From Adiantum capillus-veneris (Eukaryota > Streptophyta > Polypodiopsida > Polypodiales > Pteridaceae): a DNA stretch of 64,000 bases. Each line of letters begins with the position of its first letter. Position 1 is the stretch's first letter. Position numbers and translations under genes: made by a program. Shown one piece after another: positions 1 through 12,460 of the stretch. The notes under the pieces are model-generated. The model saw nothing but the letters and a program-made list of their open reading frames with translations, did no database searches and was not told where the DNA came from. The stretch is from assembly GCA_014529385.2 (NCBI GenBank), contig CM043967.1:5597001-5661000 (forward strand), read 5' to 3'.

Positions 1-1084
1 ATGTCTCATGTAAGGATTGTTGATTTTAACCAAGGGGTATGGATTGCAAAGGCAACACCCAAGGTTACATGTGCAATAATACTTGCATTTCACTAATTTT
101 AAATTAGTGTTCCTAGGCCTTTGCAGGCGGGAAATTTGGGCAGGTGCCTTTCACTACGAATAAGTGAAAGTGACCACTATGTTCAAACATCCAGGTACGC
201 ATCTGATTTGGTTTCATTTATATGTTTTCATCCATTTTTGCTCTTCAACGAGATGACAAGGTTGGGTAAGAACCAAGAAATTTGGGCTAAATTTGGGTTG
301 TAGTGTCCAAAATAAGTTTTTGCATTACGCAATTATCAACCCACTTGTAGGGTTTATTTGGCACATGCCCCTTGGTTAAACTTTGCAAGAAAACTACTCA
401 ACTAGCAGCCGGCCCGTGGCCTATGTCCATGACCCCCCTTGGGTTTTCCCGTGGCATTATATTCCTTTGGAAGTTGAAATTGTTCCACTACCCCTTGGCA
501 GTTTGTGGACTTCTTTCCTTGAAAATGCGAGTGTGAAGGTTCCAAGAATTGACCATCAACCCTTACTAAGTGATTTAGTAATCACGAGATGGGTCTTACC
601 CCAATACTGTACTCATATAGGCACTCTTAGTGCTAATAGGAACTCCACTGAAATTGGAGTCATATTCACAACTAGATCCATACTTGTGGGTTATTGTGAA
701 GAATTGTGTTGTCAGAAATACTATTTCATCTATACACCTTGGTAGAGATAAGCCCTTATGAGTTTAAGACGTTCAAAAACTCACTTCACTGCTAAAATAA
801 TTCCCCAAAAATTACTAATGGCAAGACTCTTACTTGTCCATTGTAATCGATGGGTACTCAAATGGATAGAATTGTTCGATCTTGAACTCAATCACTAATG
901 GGCTACAAATAGATAGCACTTAGCCATTTCTAAAAGAGGTGACAATAGATGGCGCTTAGCCCTACATGTGGGCTCGTAGCCCTTCCTATTACCGCCTTTG
1001 TGGTGGCTCGTAACCGTTTCTATTGACATATAAAGATGTCAATAAAATCATGTCTAGTTTCACCTTTTTTGCATAGAAGTTGGA

Positions 1085-1088
<4 letters not shown>
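1..1088. other. Unassigned sequence
   Basis: No recognisable gene was found. The longest open frame on the plus strand is at 383-745 (120 codons). It has no family motif that I recognise and reads like unselected sequence, so I do not call it a gene. Confidence 0.5.

Positions 1089-1160
<72 letters not shown>
1089..1160. repeat. (GA)n microsatellite, 72 bp
   Basis: An uninterrupted GA dinucleotide run. It is the first of at least six long (GA)n tracts in the window. Open frames across it (Ser-Leu or Arg-Glu runs) are artefacts of the repeat. Confidence 0.97.
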
Positions 1161-1163
<3 letters not shown>

Positions 1164-2129
1164 CTAGGCTGAGGAGAAACCCCGGATTCTAATGTGTTGT
1201 ATGCCCTTGTAGAGGCTCCTGTGCAGACCATGTCTGTGTCATAGCTTATTGCAATAGTATACAACAGTGTACTTGTACCACGCCCTCATAGAGAGAGGTA
1301 CCATAAGTCACGTCTTGACCTAGTGACCTTGTCTACGATTGGGACTGTATCAGGGTTTAAAATGTCAATAACATATCTCATCTTTGAGAGAGTAGGTAGC
1401 ATAAATAGTAATGAGATAGGATTATGTCAATCTCAATGGCATGCCACGCACGCAGAGGTGTAAGCCCTTGGCGACATTGATGGTCTCGACCAATCAAGCC
1501 GTTACCTAAAGTGCCTTGCACTATCAAGCCTGGATACATTTCAATTTGCCGTTGTGTGACGTGAATTGTGAGCTTATATACGCACATTGCCGAATGCCCA
1601 AGACTGTGTGCCAATGGTGTTGAGTGGAAGTCATTGGATGATCATGGCATGAGTGAGAAGCCTTGCGTCTTGTAAATTGTGTCAAAGCACATTGCTTTGT
1701 ACAATAGGCAATCGTTCCCAGCGTAAAAGAAAACTTAAAAGTGTGGGCCCTAGTGCCCCTGTTATGGCAAGTTGTCTTGAGTTTGGCAAAATAAAATTCG
1801 TTGAAATTTGGTTCTTAGCCAGATCTAGTACGTGAGAGAATTTCATTGCATGTGCCATATACAGTCTCGTGTGACAGAAGAACCTACTATTAGCATATTC
1901 CAAACCTTTGAAAACCATTATGCTCCTGTTGACACACATATGTCCAAGTGGAGAGGAATTGACCCTGTCGAAATTTCTAAAGAAAGAAAGCATTATGTAT
2001 GATATCTTGACTAAATATGCTATACTAAGCAAGTTATTGTATCATATACAAATAACTAAAAGGGTTATCTGAAAGGGTAGATAAGCACTAAGGAGCATGC
2101 AAAAAATGGATTGACTACTTAGTCTCAGA
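1161..2129. other. Unassigned sequence
   Basis: No gene recognised. The longest frame is a minus-strand one at 1682-2032 (116 codons) without family motifs. It could be retroelement debris, because gag debris follows directly. Confidence 0.45.
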
Positions 2130-2471
2130 ATCCATCAAAAAGACCTATGAATTCAGTACTTGGGGACATTGTTTTCGTTGATGCTATCCCATACAATTGA
2201 AACATAACTTTTGCAATTTGGCTTTTTGAAAGCCTATTGTGGAAAGTATCCTCTTTGCCACTTTGGTGGAGACTGGTTTGATGACTGCCACATGTATAGT
2301 TACTGTAGCCTGTGGGATGCACGATATGATCAGCTTCGTAAGGTGATCCATCTGTGTAGCAAGCAATTGGACGTGAGCTGCCAATTTTTGAAACCATTCT
2401 TCAAACTTTTGAAAGTCACGTCTTGTGTTGTATTCTTTGTCATCGATTAAATTACTATTGTTCAAAGTCAA
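2130..2471 (-). pseudogene. Retroelement gag fragment with degraded zinc knuckle
   Basis: The minus-strand frame from the ATG at 2471 gives about 95 residues that end in LCFNCMG followed by a stop. The same frame resumes as HQRKQCPQ. Read through the stop, this resembles a retroviral-type CCHC zinc knuckle (Cys-x2-Cys ... His-x4-Cys) with one residue missing between the second Cys and the His. The stretch before it (EEWFQKLAAHVQLL) is charged and helical, as is usual upstream of a gag knuckle. I infer a broken gag nucleocapsid region. Copia or Ty3/gypsy origin cannot be decided, and no protease or reverse transcriptase follows. Confidence 0.5.
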
Positions 2472-2990
2472 AAAGATGATTCTTGAAAAGTTTCGTATCC
2501 AAAAAATCGAACGAGGAATCCATTTCCGGTTTGTGTGGTGCTAGCAAATAAAGGGAAAAATAATAGAAGAATACCTTGATTCCAAAAGGTATTGCAACCT
2601 TAGTATGCACTGCAAAATATGATAATTAGTCGTGCTAATTAGGCCCTGCAACCACAATATATGGTCGTCGAAAGTCGCAAATCCACGAAATCAAGCTTGT
2701 CGTGAAATCACCTTGCATAATTTGCAATTTGGATGGGTGACAAGAGGTCACTTCCACGGCTCTCTTTGCATGCACATGCAAAAGCATGAGAGGACCATGC
2801 CTGCCCTTGTCTAAATTAGCTCTGTACCAGTATAATGCCCCCTGGTGGGACTGCCTGGAATGAGCCTCCCAACCTCCCTTTAAATAGCCCCATGGGCCTC
2901 ATTCCCTATCCACACTCACAGCCAGCCCCTTGGTCCTGGTCCTTGACCACCGAGCTATGCTCTTGGCATGACATTCCATTTGTATGAGAG
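2472..2990. other. Unassigned sequence
   Basis: No gene, repeat or element end recognised. A CCC/CCTGG-rich stretch around 2840-2950 is more GC-rich than its surroundings but has no identifiable function. Confidence 0.4.
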
Positions 2991-2994
2991 AAAA

Positions 2995-3845
2995 GACATC
3001 ATACGCACATGATGTCTGCTAATGGAAAACAACATGAAACTCCCTGTGTAAGTTGTGTATAGCTTGTGAATGGGTGTCCAAGGGCTTGAAGGGGTTTGTG
3101 CATCCAGATTTCCGCTTTTTGGGTAAGTGGAGGTCAAAACTTCGGATATCCAAATTTGATGAAAACTTGATGGGAAACTCATAATGATGTGTATAACCTG
3201 TAAGAGTTCCCAAAATCATAGTAGCATGTCAATTCAAGGGGTCTAGACATCATACACGTATGATGTTTAGGTTGGCATTTTTAGCTCAAACTTGGTGGAG
3301 AGGCAGCTCTTGATGTATGTATTGTGCTGATGTGTGATATTATGAATTTGGACTAGTGCTTATATGCTCAAGGCCATAGAATGGGTTTATGTCACTTTGA
3401 TTGGGAAAATGATAAGGGTGGTGATCAAAACATGCCCAAAGGTGCAAAATTTGGTGTAGAGGCTATATGTGCCATGCTTTACAAATTTGGATGCACAGAA
3501 TGTTGAGAGAATCCCTTTGTGACAGGTCTAGACATCATATGCGTATATGTCTCATCTTACAAACTGGATATTTGAGCATTGGGACATGATATATAGGCTA
3601 TGTGCTTGCTTTGTGTAAAAATTTCACTTGATTTGGAGAACTTTTGGTGGTAAGTCCCAAGTCAAATTATGGGATTAGGCCAAGACTTTGCGTTTTTTGG
3701 GTCTTAAGTACCCTAGTTAGCTCGAAATCTTATGAAATTTTATGTGCGTCATGTTAAGGATATGCACAATGTGTCAGTGAAGTCAGGTAGGTGATATTTG
3801 TGCAAAATATGACTGTGAGACATCATACATGTATGGTGTCTGCCT
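2995..3845. repeat. Four spaced near-palindromes, period about 250-290 bp
   Basis: Variants of GACATCATAC(A/G)CGTATGATGTC occur near 2996, 3247, 3532 and 3819. Each is a near-perfect inverted repeat of CATCATAC/GTATGATG, and two are preceded by GGTCTA. The roughly 250-bp spacers are only weakly similar to one another. They look like an old tandem array in which the palindrome is the best-kept part. No coding potential was recognised between them. Confidence 0.6.
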
Positions 3846-3849
3846 TGAT

Positions 3850-5094
3850 AAAAAGTGAGTTTGATGCCTTGGGGTGTTTTGTGCTTGTGCCCTAAGCCCT
3901 ACTAGCTAGTTTAAAAGTCAAATGTTTAGCTTAGAAACTCTTTATTTGGCATTTCAGTCTCTGAAAGGGATTTCTTCATTTGGGGATGACTTCTTGCGAT
4001 GTTTCCTCTTGAGCTCCATCTCCTAGGCTTGTGGATATAGAAGGGCACCTTTCCATGGATTCGATCTATTATTTGGCCTTATGAATACCTTTTTGGCGAT
4101 TTGTTGCACAAGTAGCGTCTTTTTGGGAGAAGATGGTCGGCGACTATTTTCTTGCTATTTGACCATATGTGTTGGCTGTTGGTGATATGTCGATGATGCT
4201 CGTGAAGTTCCCGTGAAAGCCAAATGGCGCTTTGTGGGTTCGGAGACTAGCTTGATGTTTTGACCAACTCTTGGTAGTTTGACTTTGGAGGTAATTACAT
4301 AGGCTTGTAGGTACCCTTCAGGAGCACCTATTCTTGAATTTTGGTAGCATTTTGACAACTTTCTTCCGGGTCGGCTTTTGCAGGCTCCATGAAGTTAGGG
4401 TTTTTTTTACTTTCCTAAATCAGTATAGGAGGCCGTAGATGTGTTCCTCTAGCCTGGAGTTATCCCCCTATCAAATCTCATAGCTATCGGGTTAGTGATT
4501 GTTATGTTATGGCCCCTTTTCGGTCTCTTCCCCGTGATGCCACATTATCGTTTCTGTCAGTTTTCCGCGATGAAGTAAGCATACAACATGAGGGGCACAT
4601 GGTGAGGGGCACATGGTGAGAAGCCTACCTCTCATATATGATGCTGAATGATGTCCCGTGTGCTTTGTATGAAGTCATAAAAAGTTTGTGTGCTATAGTT
4701 CTCTCTAGCTCTCTCTAACTTGTGAATAGTAGAAATGAGAGAATAAGTGAGGTCAAAATATCTTATATTGGAGTTCCCCGAACCACTTGTCATGAGATTT
4801 GACATGTGCTTTTATCTCGTCATGAAATGTACTTTAGTAGGCTCAAAAAAATTCCCATTTGGACTCTGTTTGACCCATTTTTGGATAATTTTCCCTTTCA
4901 TCTAAAAATTGGCTAGATTCGGCTTTCGCAACCTTTTTCCATTACAAATCATAAAATTTAAATTTAAATTAATTTCAACTAAATATTATTTTCTATATTT
5001 TTATAAATATTTTATCTTTAGAGAGAAGATGATTACTTTTATTAAGTAGGTCAATGTTGGTTGTGTGAAATGTTCTTGAGAGAGCTTTGGTGGT

Positions 5095-5096
<2 letters not shown>
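3850..5096. other. Unassigned sequence with a small tandem duplication
   Basis: No gene recognised. The only structure noted is a 14-bp unit (TGAGGGGCACATGG) present twice in tandem at 4589-4616. Confidence 0.45.

Positions 5097-5133
<37 letters not shown>
5097..5133. repeat. (TA)n microsatellite
   Basis: An uninterrupted TA dinucleotide run of 37 bp. Confidence 0.95.
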
Positions 5134-5135
<2 letters not shown>

Positions 5136-5256
5136 AGCACTTAGATCCAAAAAAATCTTCAATCGAAGATTTTGTTTGATTGAAGCACAGGGGAATAATA
5201 TGGAGAGCAAATTCAATCATGTGTCATCGTGTAATACGGACGTTTTTATACCCTCT

Positions 5257-5293
5257 AACGTATTATATAGTCATTAAACGCATATAATACGTT
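5257..5293. repeat. Small inverted repeat (11-bp arms)
   Basis: AACGTATTATA at 5257-5267 is the exact reverse complement of TATAATACGTT at 5283-5293, with a 15-nt loop. It is AT-rich and may be chance or the core of a decayed foldback element. Confidence 0.5.
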
Positions 5294-5799
5294 TAACATT
5301 TAATGCATAATGCAACTTAGACAATCACTAGCTTGTAGCTATCCTACTGAGATAATACTCTATCTCAGCTCAGGAGCAAACCGCACGTGGCAAAGTGTGA
5401 AGCATGCACTACTAGGCAATGACAAACATACATCTCTTACTCCTTGAATGTCATATGCCGATCCATCAGTAATTCACAGACTACCAAATTTTCCAGTAGA
5501 AAAGCTGTAGAACCACTCACAACATGGCATGACATGGAAGAGAGCATCACCATCTAGAAATCAATGAGAAGAAAGTGCATTATCCAGAGATCAAAAGTAG
5601 AAAAGAGGTAACCTAGAACCATAAGTGACATCACTAACACCAATATAAACATGCATTGCATTTGTCTCTCTATGTGTCAAAGCTCTATTTGCATCCCTCA
5701 AAAATATCCTATGCTACCTCATAAGCCGGAAGCAACATCGTCAGAATGTGTCATGTATGACTGCAATGCCAACATCTCAAAGAATGTGATGACTGAGAG

Positions 5800-6510
5800 T
5801 TCACTCTGTGTACACCTTTGCATGAAGGAAGAATGTCATACATAGTATCAAACCAACAAGATGTCAAGAAGAAAGTATGGCAATCAAGCAAAGAACTATG
5901 AGGAGAAATCTAGGAAAAATCAGATAGAGTCTCCCCTACAAAATGAGTGAAATCTCAATGAAAAATCTTAACCATAAACTACATACAAGATGCCAAAGTT
6001 GGAGAAGATCTTGACCACTATAAACTGACAAAGAAAGTCAACAAGAAAGTATAGCAAAATCAGAGAAAACCCTCGGCCACTAAAGTCTCCAAAAGAGGAC
6101 TCAAAAGACCATAAACCAAAACCACTACTCAATTCCAAAGAAAAAAATGCCAAAACGGTTCCTCAATGTGTATACAATGGCAATCCGCACTCAACGCACA
6201 TAAATGGAGTGACTGCGTATAAACAAGCACTGAAAGAGGTGCAATTTTTAAAATTGATCAATGGGAAAACAATGCTCTCAAGAGAGTTCACTAACACTCA
6301 AAAGTGCTCACCAAAATGTATGCACAATGGGTATCAACCATGCATCATAGCCATATGCAAATCCATCCGCAAAGATGATAAACCAAAGCATGACATAACT
6401 TCTTGTGACTTTCATAACGTTAAAGAGGATGGTTTTTGGAAACCCATGTCTTTTTGTGTGAATGATTGGGTAACAATGCTTCCTTCATGCAAAGGTGTAC
6501 ACAGAGTGAA
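5800..6510. repeat. 31-bp perfect inverted repeat bracketing retroelement debris
   Basis: The 31 bases at 5800-5830 are the exact reverse complement of those at 6480-6510 (core TTCCTTCATGCAAAGG). The interval between them holds the reverse-oriented leader remnant described separately. The arms could be termini of a foldback insertion or a local inversion scar. Confidence 0.75.
5860..6400 (-). mobile_element. Reverse-oriented remnant of the Copia-like element leader
   Basis: Read on the minus strand, this stretch aligns with the untranslated leader of the Copia-like element at about 11480-11830. Shared words include CTTTGCGGATGG, GTTGAGTGCGGATTGCCATTG, GAGAGCATTGTTTTC and TTTTGGCATTT in the same order. 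The similarity is clear but diverged, with small indels. It is therefore an older relative of that element, inverted with respect to it and lacking recognisable LTRs here. The plus-strand 140-codon frame at 6209-6631 overlaps it and is taken as a by-product. Confidence 0.75.
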
Positions 6511-6639
6511 GAGAACCAAACAAGATAAAGTCAAAAACCATTGGAAAGGTCGCGTTCTTGCTTTCAAAGTGATCGACAATGGCTGGCTAGCTAAGTTCCA
6601 CATGTGTACATGGCCAAGAATATGGTGTTAGACTTGGAT

Positions 6640-7430
6640 GAACATCCCACCCTACATTCTTACGATAATGAATATAAAATCTTATCTATTTGATACAATG
6701 AATTTATCATTCTCCCATTGTTCTTTCTCATTTTTTGATTCCATTTCAGATATCTTTCCTTGGAGTGGCAGCCTATGGAGAGCCTAAGTGGGACATTCAA
6801 AGAAATGCATAAGGGAATTGCAGATGTTATTATGCTGACAAGCCACCTTCTTTTTACAAAACAATGGATTTGTTTGTCTATTTTGCAAAATACAAGGTTC
6901 CATCATGAGAAGGTGCATATGGAGATCTACATTAGTCACCCATTTCCACCATAATAAGATCACTTGATTGGGAAGACCTTGATGCATGTACTATATCAAG
7001 CTTCAAATCCAAGATCAAAGAAGACATCCTTAAAGCTATGTCTCTGGGTAGGATTTCAAGAAGGATTAAAGTTCAACGGTTCTTGCATATACATGTCTTT
7101 GTGTCATGTTTTAAACAATGGATGTGTAGAGGACAAAGATGATGTGGCTTAATAGAGACTTTCTATGATTGAATTGGATAATGTACTTGGAGAAGGATGG
7201 ATTACCAAAGAAACTTTCCATATTGGTGATAATATCAGTTGTAGAGTAAGCCCAAATTCTATGTCTATCTCATATCAACTATGTCGTCAGTCAGTAGTTT
7301 TGGCTATGACTGTAGGAGATGGAGAATCAAGTCATTAGGGAATTGTGGAGGTCACCTGGAAGGCCATATTGAGGAGAGAGAAAAGGAGTCACATCCAATG
7401 AACAACAAGCCAATGTAACATAGAAATGGG
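6640..7430 (+). other. Coding-like but unrecognised tract
   Basis: Several plus-strand frames look protein-like when read across stops and frame changes, for example YADKPPSFYKTMDLFVYFAK near 6826 followed by a frame with EDLDACTISSFKSKIKEDIL near 6975. I could not match it to a family. It may be decayed pol or a decayed host exon. Confidence 0.3.
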
Positions 7431-8605
7431 AAGAACGATCACTTGATCAATGATTGGTTCCCAGGGAGTTTGAACATATCTCTTTGTTGTTGATTCGCTC
7501 TTCGGAGATGAGGTACTACTAGTCACACTTTTTATGTCGTATGTCACCTCTCCGTAGGCCTTGCAATTGTCAACTAGATATAGAGCTTCCCTAGTGACTT
7601 GCTCAAATACCGTGCATCCTTTTAAATGTAGGTCCTTTTAAAGAGTTTCATTGCACAAGCTCTCTATGAAGAGAACTGATAATCTCTCATCTTGTGGTAG
7701 CTCTCTCATAGGACATCTGTCTATGTACTGTTTGAAGCAAAGTAGAGTTTTCTTCACTTTTTTGTCCTTTTTTTGTTTGAATGCATAGATCTGTGACATT
7801 GTGTTATGTTTGATTCCCCTTTTCAAGAACTCCTTCGTGAATTCTTTTAAGAGTTGTGCTATGTTGGGAAAATCATCTCTATTCAATGACTGGAACCAAG
7901 TCAAAGCTGTTCCTTCTAATGTGAACCCAAATCCCTCATATTGAGTAGGGAAATCCGTAATCTGTTCAGCTCTCAAAACTTTCTTGAAGAGTGAGACATT
8001 TGCATATGGATCCCCTGACCCATCGTACTTTGTTTTGACACATTGGGCCACTTGATATGGTCTTAATTTTTGGGGTTAAGTCACCAATCTAGCCAATTTG
8101 TGGTCTCTTGGAAATACATCTCTCATCCTCTCCTCTTGTCTTGGAGAAAATCCCGATGGAATCCTTTCAGATATGTGCTCAAGCATCGTTTAAAAAAAAA
8201 ATTAAGTAGATATTGGCATACCCTTGTATGTATATTGTTCTAATTCAATTGGATTGACAAGTTTATACTCTCTTCCATACTTATCTAGCATCAAGACTTG
8301 CACTCCATGGGAATCTATATATGTGAATGTATAGAGGTTCTAATGGGTGGTCAACTCCCTGGCATTGGGTTCCACAACTTGTAGAATATACATGGATCCC
8401 CTTTTGTGAACCTATATAAGCCCTCATGAGCATACTCTGTAAGCACTCTCATGGATTTATTGGTTTTGATGAATCTTACGTTTGGTTTATTTATCAGAGT
8501 CCCCTCTAGGTATTCTACCAATCCCCCTATTGAAGGCATTGCAAAGTTTTTCATGTCTCTAAGTGGAGTAAAGAACCCTGGGGGTGGATGATTTATCATG
8601 GTCAA
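7430..8605 (-). pseudogene. Ty3/gypsy gag pseudogene
   Basis: The minus-strand frame 8051-7638 (137 codons) matches the retrotransposon gag (capsid) family: YDGSGDPYANVSLFKKV, then FTLEGTALTWFQSL, then LLKEFTKEFLKR, the usual 'F-DG-DP ... L-G-A--W-Q-L ... F---F' pattern. It ends with a stop at 7638, and the reading continues in another frame to about 7430 (DNCKAYGEVTY). Upstream on the same strand the frame 8605-8351 (MTMINHPPPGFFTPLRDM) and frames between 8350 and 8050 look like the gag N-terminal region, broken by stops. Gag would form the capsid of an intracellular particle; this copy is dead. No LTR was found next to it. Confidence 0.75.
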
Positions 8606-8814
8606 GGCTCACTCAAAACTCTCAAGATAGTCTCTTACAAGACCACTTTGGCTTATTGCAACTTATCCCTTTTTCCCCCCTGGTAAGGTCTTTCAAAAGT
8701 CAGGAATTTGTGACTTTTTTGTCTTCGGAAATTATTCTTGGGGTACCTAAAAGTTTGTAAATAGGAAACCTAGAAAAATTCAGCTCTAAAACCTTGAAAA
8801 ATTATCATGTCTAG

Positions 8815-9480
8815 GTGTGTCCTATTGCTCACAAGATTTCTTCTTGGATATACATGATTCAATTTGGAGTTGTCGATGCCAAGTACTTGGCTCTCCATCT
8901 AGGTCTAAAACATTGTGTGGAGTTTGGCATTTCTAGGCTTGTAGTGAAGGCAATGCACTCATGGTCATCAAGCAACTTTTGGGACAGTGGTAGGTAAGGA
9001 GGGACTCTCTCAATAATTAGTTTTTTTCCATAAATAAGTTGTTGAAGTTTTTTGAAGTGATGCACTTCAAACATGTTAAAAGGGAATAGAATCAAGTAGC
9101 CAATCAATAGGCTAGTAGTCATGTGCAAGTGCATGTAGCAGGACTATATGTAGCACTTGCCACCTATGCAGGTAGGGATACCTTGAAGGACATTGATGAT
9201 TTTTCTAGGACAGGCTAGTGCTCAATAGATCTATCCAAGCTATAAAAGAGGAGGATTGTTCAAAAGGCTCATAGGTTCACTTTGATCAGTGAAGATCTGA
9301 TTGTTAATGGTCGAGATGGAGTACTAAGGAGAGTCCTCTACAAAGAGGAAATTGGATTGGTTTTGGAGTAATTCCATGAGGAAAGGAGACACTAGGGTAA
9401 AGATCATGTAGTTTTATGTGTTCTTAAAGCTGGTTTTTGGTGGCCTTCTATAGTGCAAGATGTCCTTATCAATCAGAGTT
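8815..9480 (+). pseudogene. Ty3/gypsy RNase H and integrase zinc-binding fragment
   Basis: The plus-strand frame 8815-8997 contains AKYLALHLGLKHCVEFGISR, which matches the plant Ty3 second RNase H-like domain pattern (AEYEALI-GL--ALELGI--L). A different frame near 9060 gives FEVMHFKHVKRE, the end of that domain. From about 9270 the frame gives VNGRDGVLRRVL, then FHEERRH and AGFWWPSIVQDV, the H2C2 zinc-binding region of integrase. Stops and frame changes separate the pieces, and the catalytic core is missing. It lies opposite in strand to the gag fragment just before it, so the two are separate insertions or an inversion product. Confidence 0.65.
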
Positions 9481-9859
9481 GATGGCACCAAGTTTTACTT
9501 AGTGGAAGTTGGCAAAAGACAAGGATGGTGGATACCAGCTGGTTTTTTCCATTTTTGGAGCCTTGGTTTGTGTTATTCAAAGCATCAATGTGTGGATGGG
9601 ATCTAGACATTTGAAGCTCGCAAGCTGAAGTTTTACCATGAATTTACAAGCTGGTTATCAGATATCGGTGTAGAAAGTTGTTGAGATTTTCAGATCACCT
9701 ATGAAAAAGGTTGTTTTTTGAAAATTCGATGGTTTTTTAAACGCATAAGGGTGCAAGGCTGTGGGCATGCCACATGGCAAGGAGATAATCCCATATGCCC
9801 AATGTGAGTGACCAAGTGGAGGGTATATATATGAGATTATTGAATTGCACTTCTTGAAC

Positions 9860-9861
<2 letters not shown>
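9481..9861. other. Unassigned sequence
   Basis: No gene recognised. It may be the rest of the pol fragment before it, but no domain can be read. Confidence 0.4.

Positions 9862-9953
<92 letters not shown>
9862..9953. repeat. (GA)n microsatellite, 92 bp
   Basis: An uninterrupted GA dinucleotide run. Confidence 0.97.
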
Positions 9954-10840
<887 letters not shown>

Positions 10841-10842
10841 AT

Positions 10843-10855
10843 TGGTATCAGAGCT
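10843..10855 (+). promoter_or_regulatory. Primer-binding site (initiator tRNA-Met type)
   Basis: TGGTATCAGAGCT starts two bases after the LTR. This is the standard plant Copia PBS, complementary to the 3' end of initiator methionine tRNA, where minus-strand DNA synthesis would begin. Confidence 0.93.
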
Positions 10856-12460
10856 ATGGTGACTGCGGAGAGCACGACGGCTTTGAGAGCTTCGAGGCGA
10901 TAGCTCGCTCGCTCTCAACGGTAGAGAGATTAAGAAAGCTTGGAAGCTTTGTGAGAATGCAATGGGAGCTTGTGAGCTCAGTTGAAAGTGATGTATGCTC
11001 TTGTGGAAGCTCAGAAAGGAGTGTGTAAGTGAAGGTGCTGCCCTAAAACTGTGTGCGCACTAGCACTGTTTTCAGATTCATTTTTCTCCTTGTAGAATGA
11101 AGATCTGAAATTCTATCCGTCAAGCCTATCCGTTTCGACGTGGTCTATAACTTTGCAGAAGAAACTTTTTGCAAATTCCTCACCGTTTTGCTGATATTTA
11201 GCTCAGACTGACTGTATACAGAAATTCCAGATTTTCTATTGTCGCATTGTGTGCGAGTTTGATGCACTTTTGGAAGCACGGGAGATTCTTGAAATTGAGT
11301 GCATAAATTCTGAGCTGAAGATGCAATTGCAGCTTGTGGTGTGAGGGTTTTTTGGTAGACTTGGGCTACGAAGTACGGAGGCGTTTACACACCACCGAGG
11401 TGGTCTCTTGAGAGACGCAGTTTTTTGGAGCACACAGGTGGAGCTTCTTTCATTGGTTTTCACAGGATACTTTGGCAGTGATTTTGTGCTTGGATTCATG
11501 GTCTTTGCGGATGGTTTGCATATGGTTATGGCGCATGGTTGATGCCCATTATACATGCATTTTGGCGAGCACTTTCAAGTGCCGGTGAGCTCTCTTCAGA
11601 GCATTGTTTTCGCATTGATCAAGTTTCAGAATTGCAAATCTTTTGGCACTTGCTTATGCGCGGTCACTCCGTTGATGTACGTTGAGTGCGGATTGCCATT
11701 GTATGCGTAAATGTGGAGCCATTTTGGCATTTCTACTCATTGGCATTGAGTAGTGTTATGGTTTATGGTAGAGATTGTACTTGAGTTTTTTGCTCAATTT
11801 TCAGGGGAAATTCTGTCGGATTTTTCCCAGATTCTCGCCATAGTTTGTGATCGAGTGTTTACTCTCACTTTGACAGCTTTTGTCAGTTTGGACACAGTTT
11901 TGTGTTTTTGTATCCACTCTCGCAAGAGTGAGGAGTTGTGTATCTTTCTTTGCTTGAGACAGTGGTTTGCTCTCGGGTGGGAGAGTCTTGTGATCTCGAG
12001 CATTGTTTGCCATAGTTTTGCAGAGCGTATGCATGTATGTTGAGTGTAGTTTGATACGCATTGATTGCTCATTGTATTGAGTTTGCAGGACAATGGTTAT
12101 TTTGTGTTGATAGCCATTGTGCGTTGAAACTTTGGCGAAATTTTCCCATGAGTTTTATGCGCATCATTTATGCGATCTAGGTAGAGATTGCGGGTTGCAC
12201 TCTGCATTTGTGTGCGGTGTTCTCTGCAAGTGGGAGATTTGTGCATGTGTATGCATCGATACCGCACAGTGTGGGCTTGGTGATTAGCTCACAGATTGCA
12301 GTGTGATACTAGAGCAGGTGAGGCTTGTATTGACATTGCGGGAGCTCTATTTTGGAGTGTGTCTCACAAGTTTTACATTGTGTTTTTGGCCATATTTGTA
12401 GACAGTTTCCAGGTGTTGTTGGTGAGGTGGTTTTTCTTTCTAGTTTGCTACATTCTGCTC
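10856..12460 (+). other. Long untranslated leader of the Copia-like element
   Basis: About 1.6 kb without a conserved reading frame between PBS and gag start. This is unusually long for a Copia element. It has a relative in reverse orientation at 5860-6400. It is rich in T and G on the plus strand and contains many short ATG frames, none recognised. Confidence 0.7.

Noticed and set aside
383-745. A 120-codon plus-strand frame
   Set aside because: No motif and no sign of codon-level structure. Frames of this length are expected by chance in 64 kb.
989-1264. Long Ser-Leu or Arg-Glu frames over GA/CT runs here and at 9.7-10.0, 10.4-10.9, 26.0-26.2, 47.6-47.9 and 61.5-62.0 kb
   Set aside because: They are direct translations of dinucleotide repeats and share no protein family.
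10843-10855. tRNA-like sequence TGGTATCAGAGCT (also at 29115, 35981, 40434 and 42648)
   Set aside because: These are primer-binding sites next to LTR ends. No cloverleaf surrounds them.
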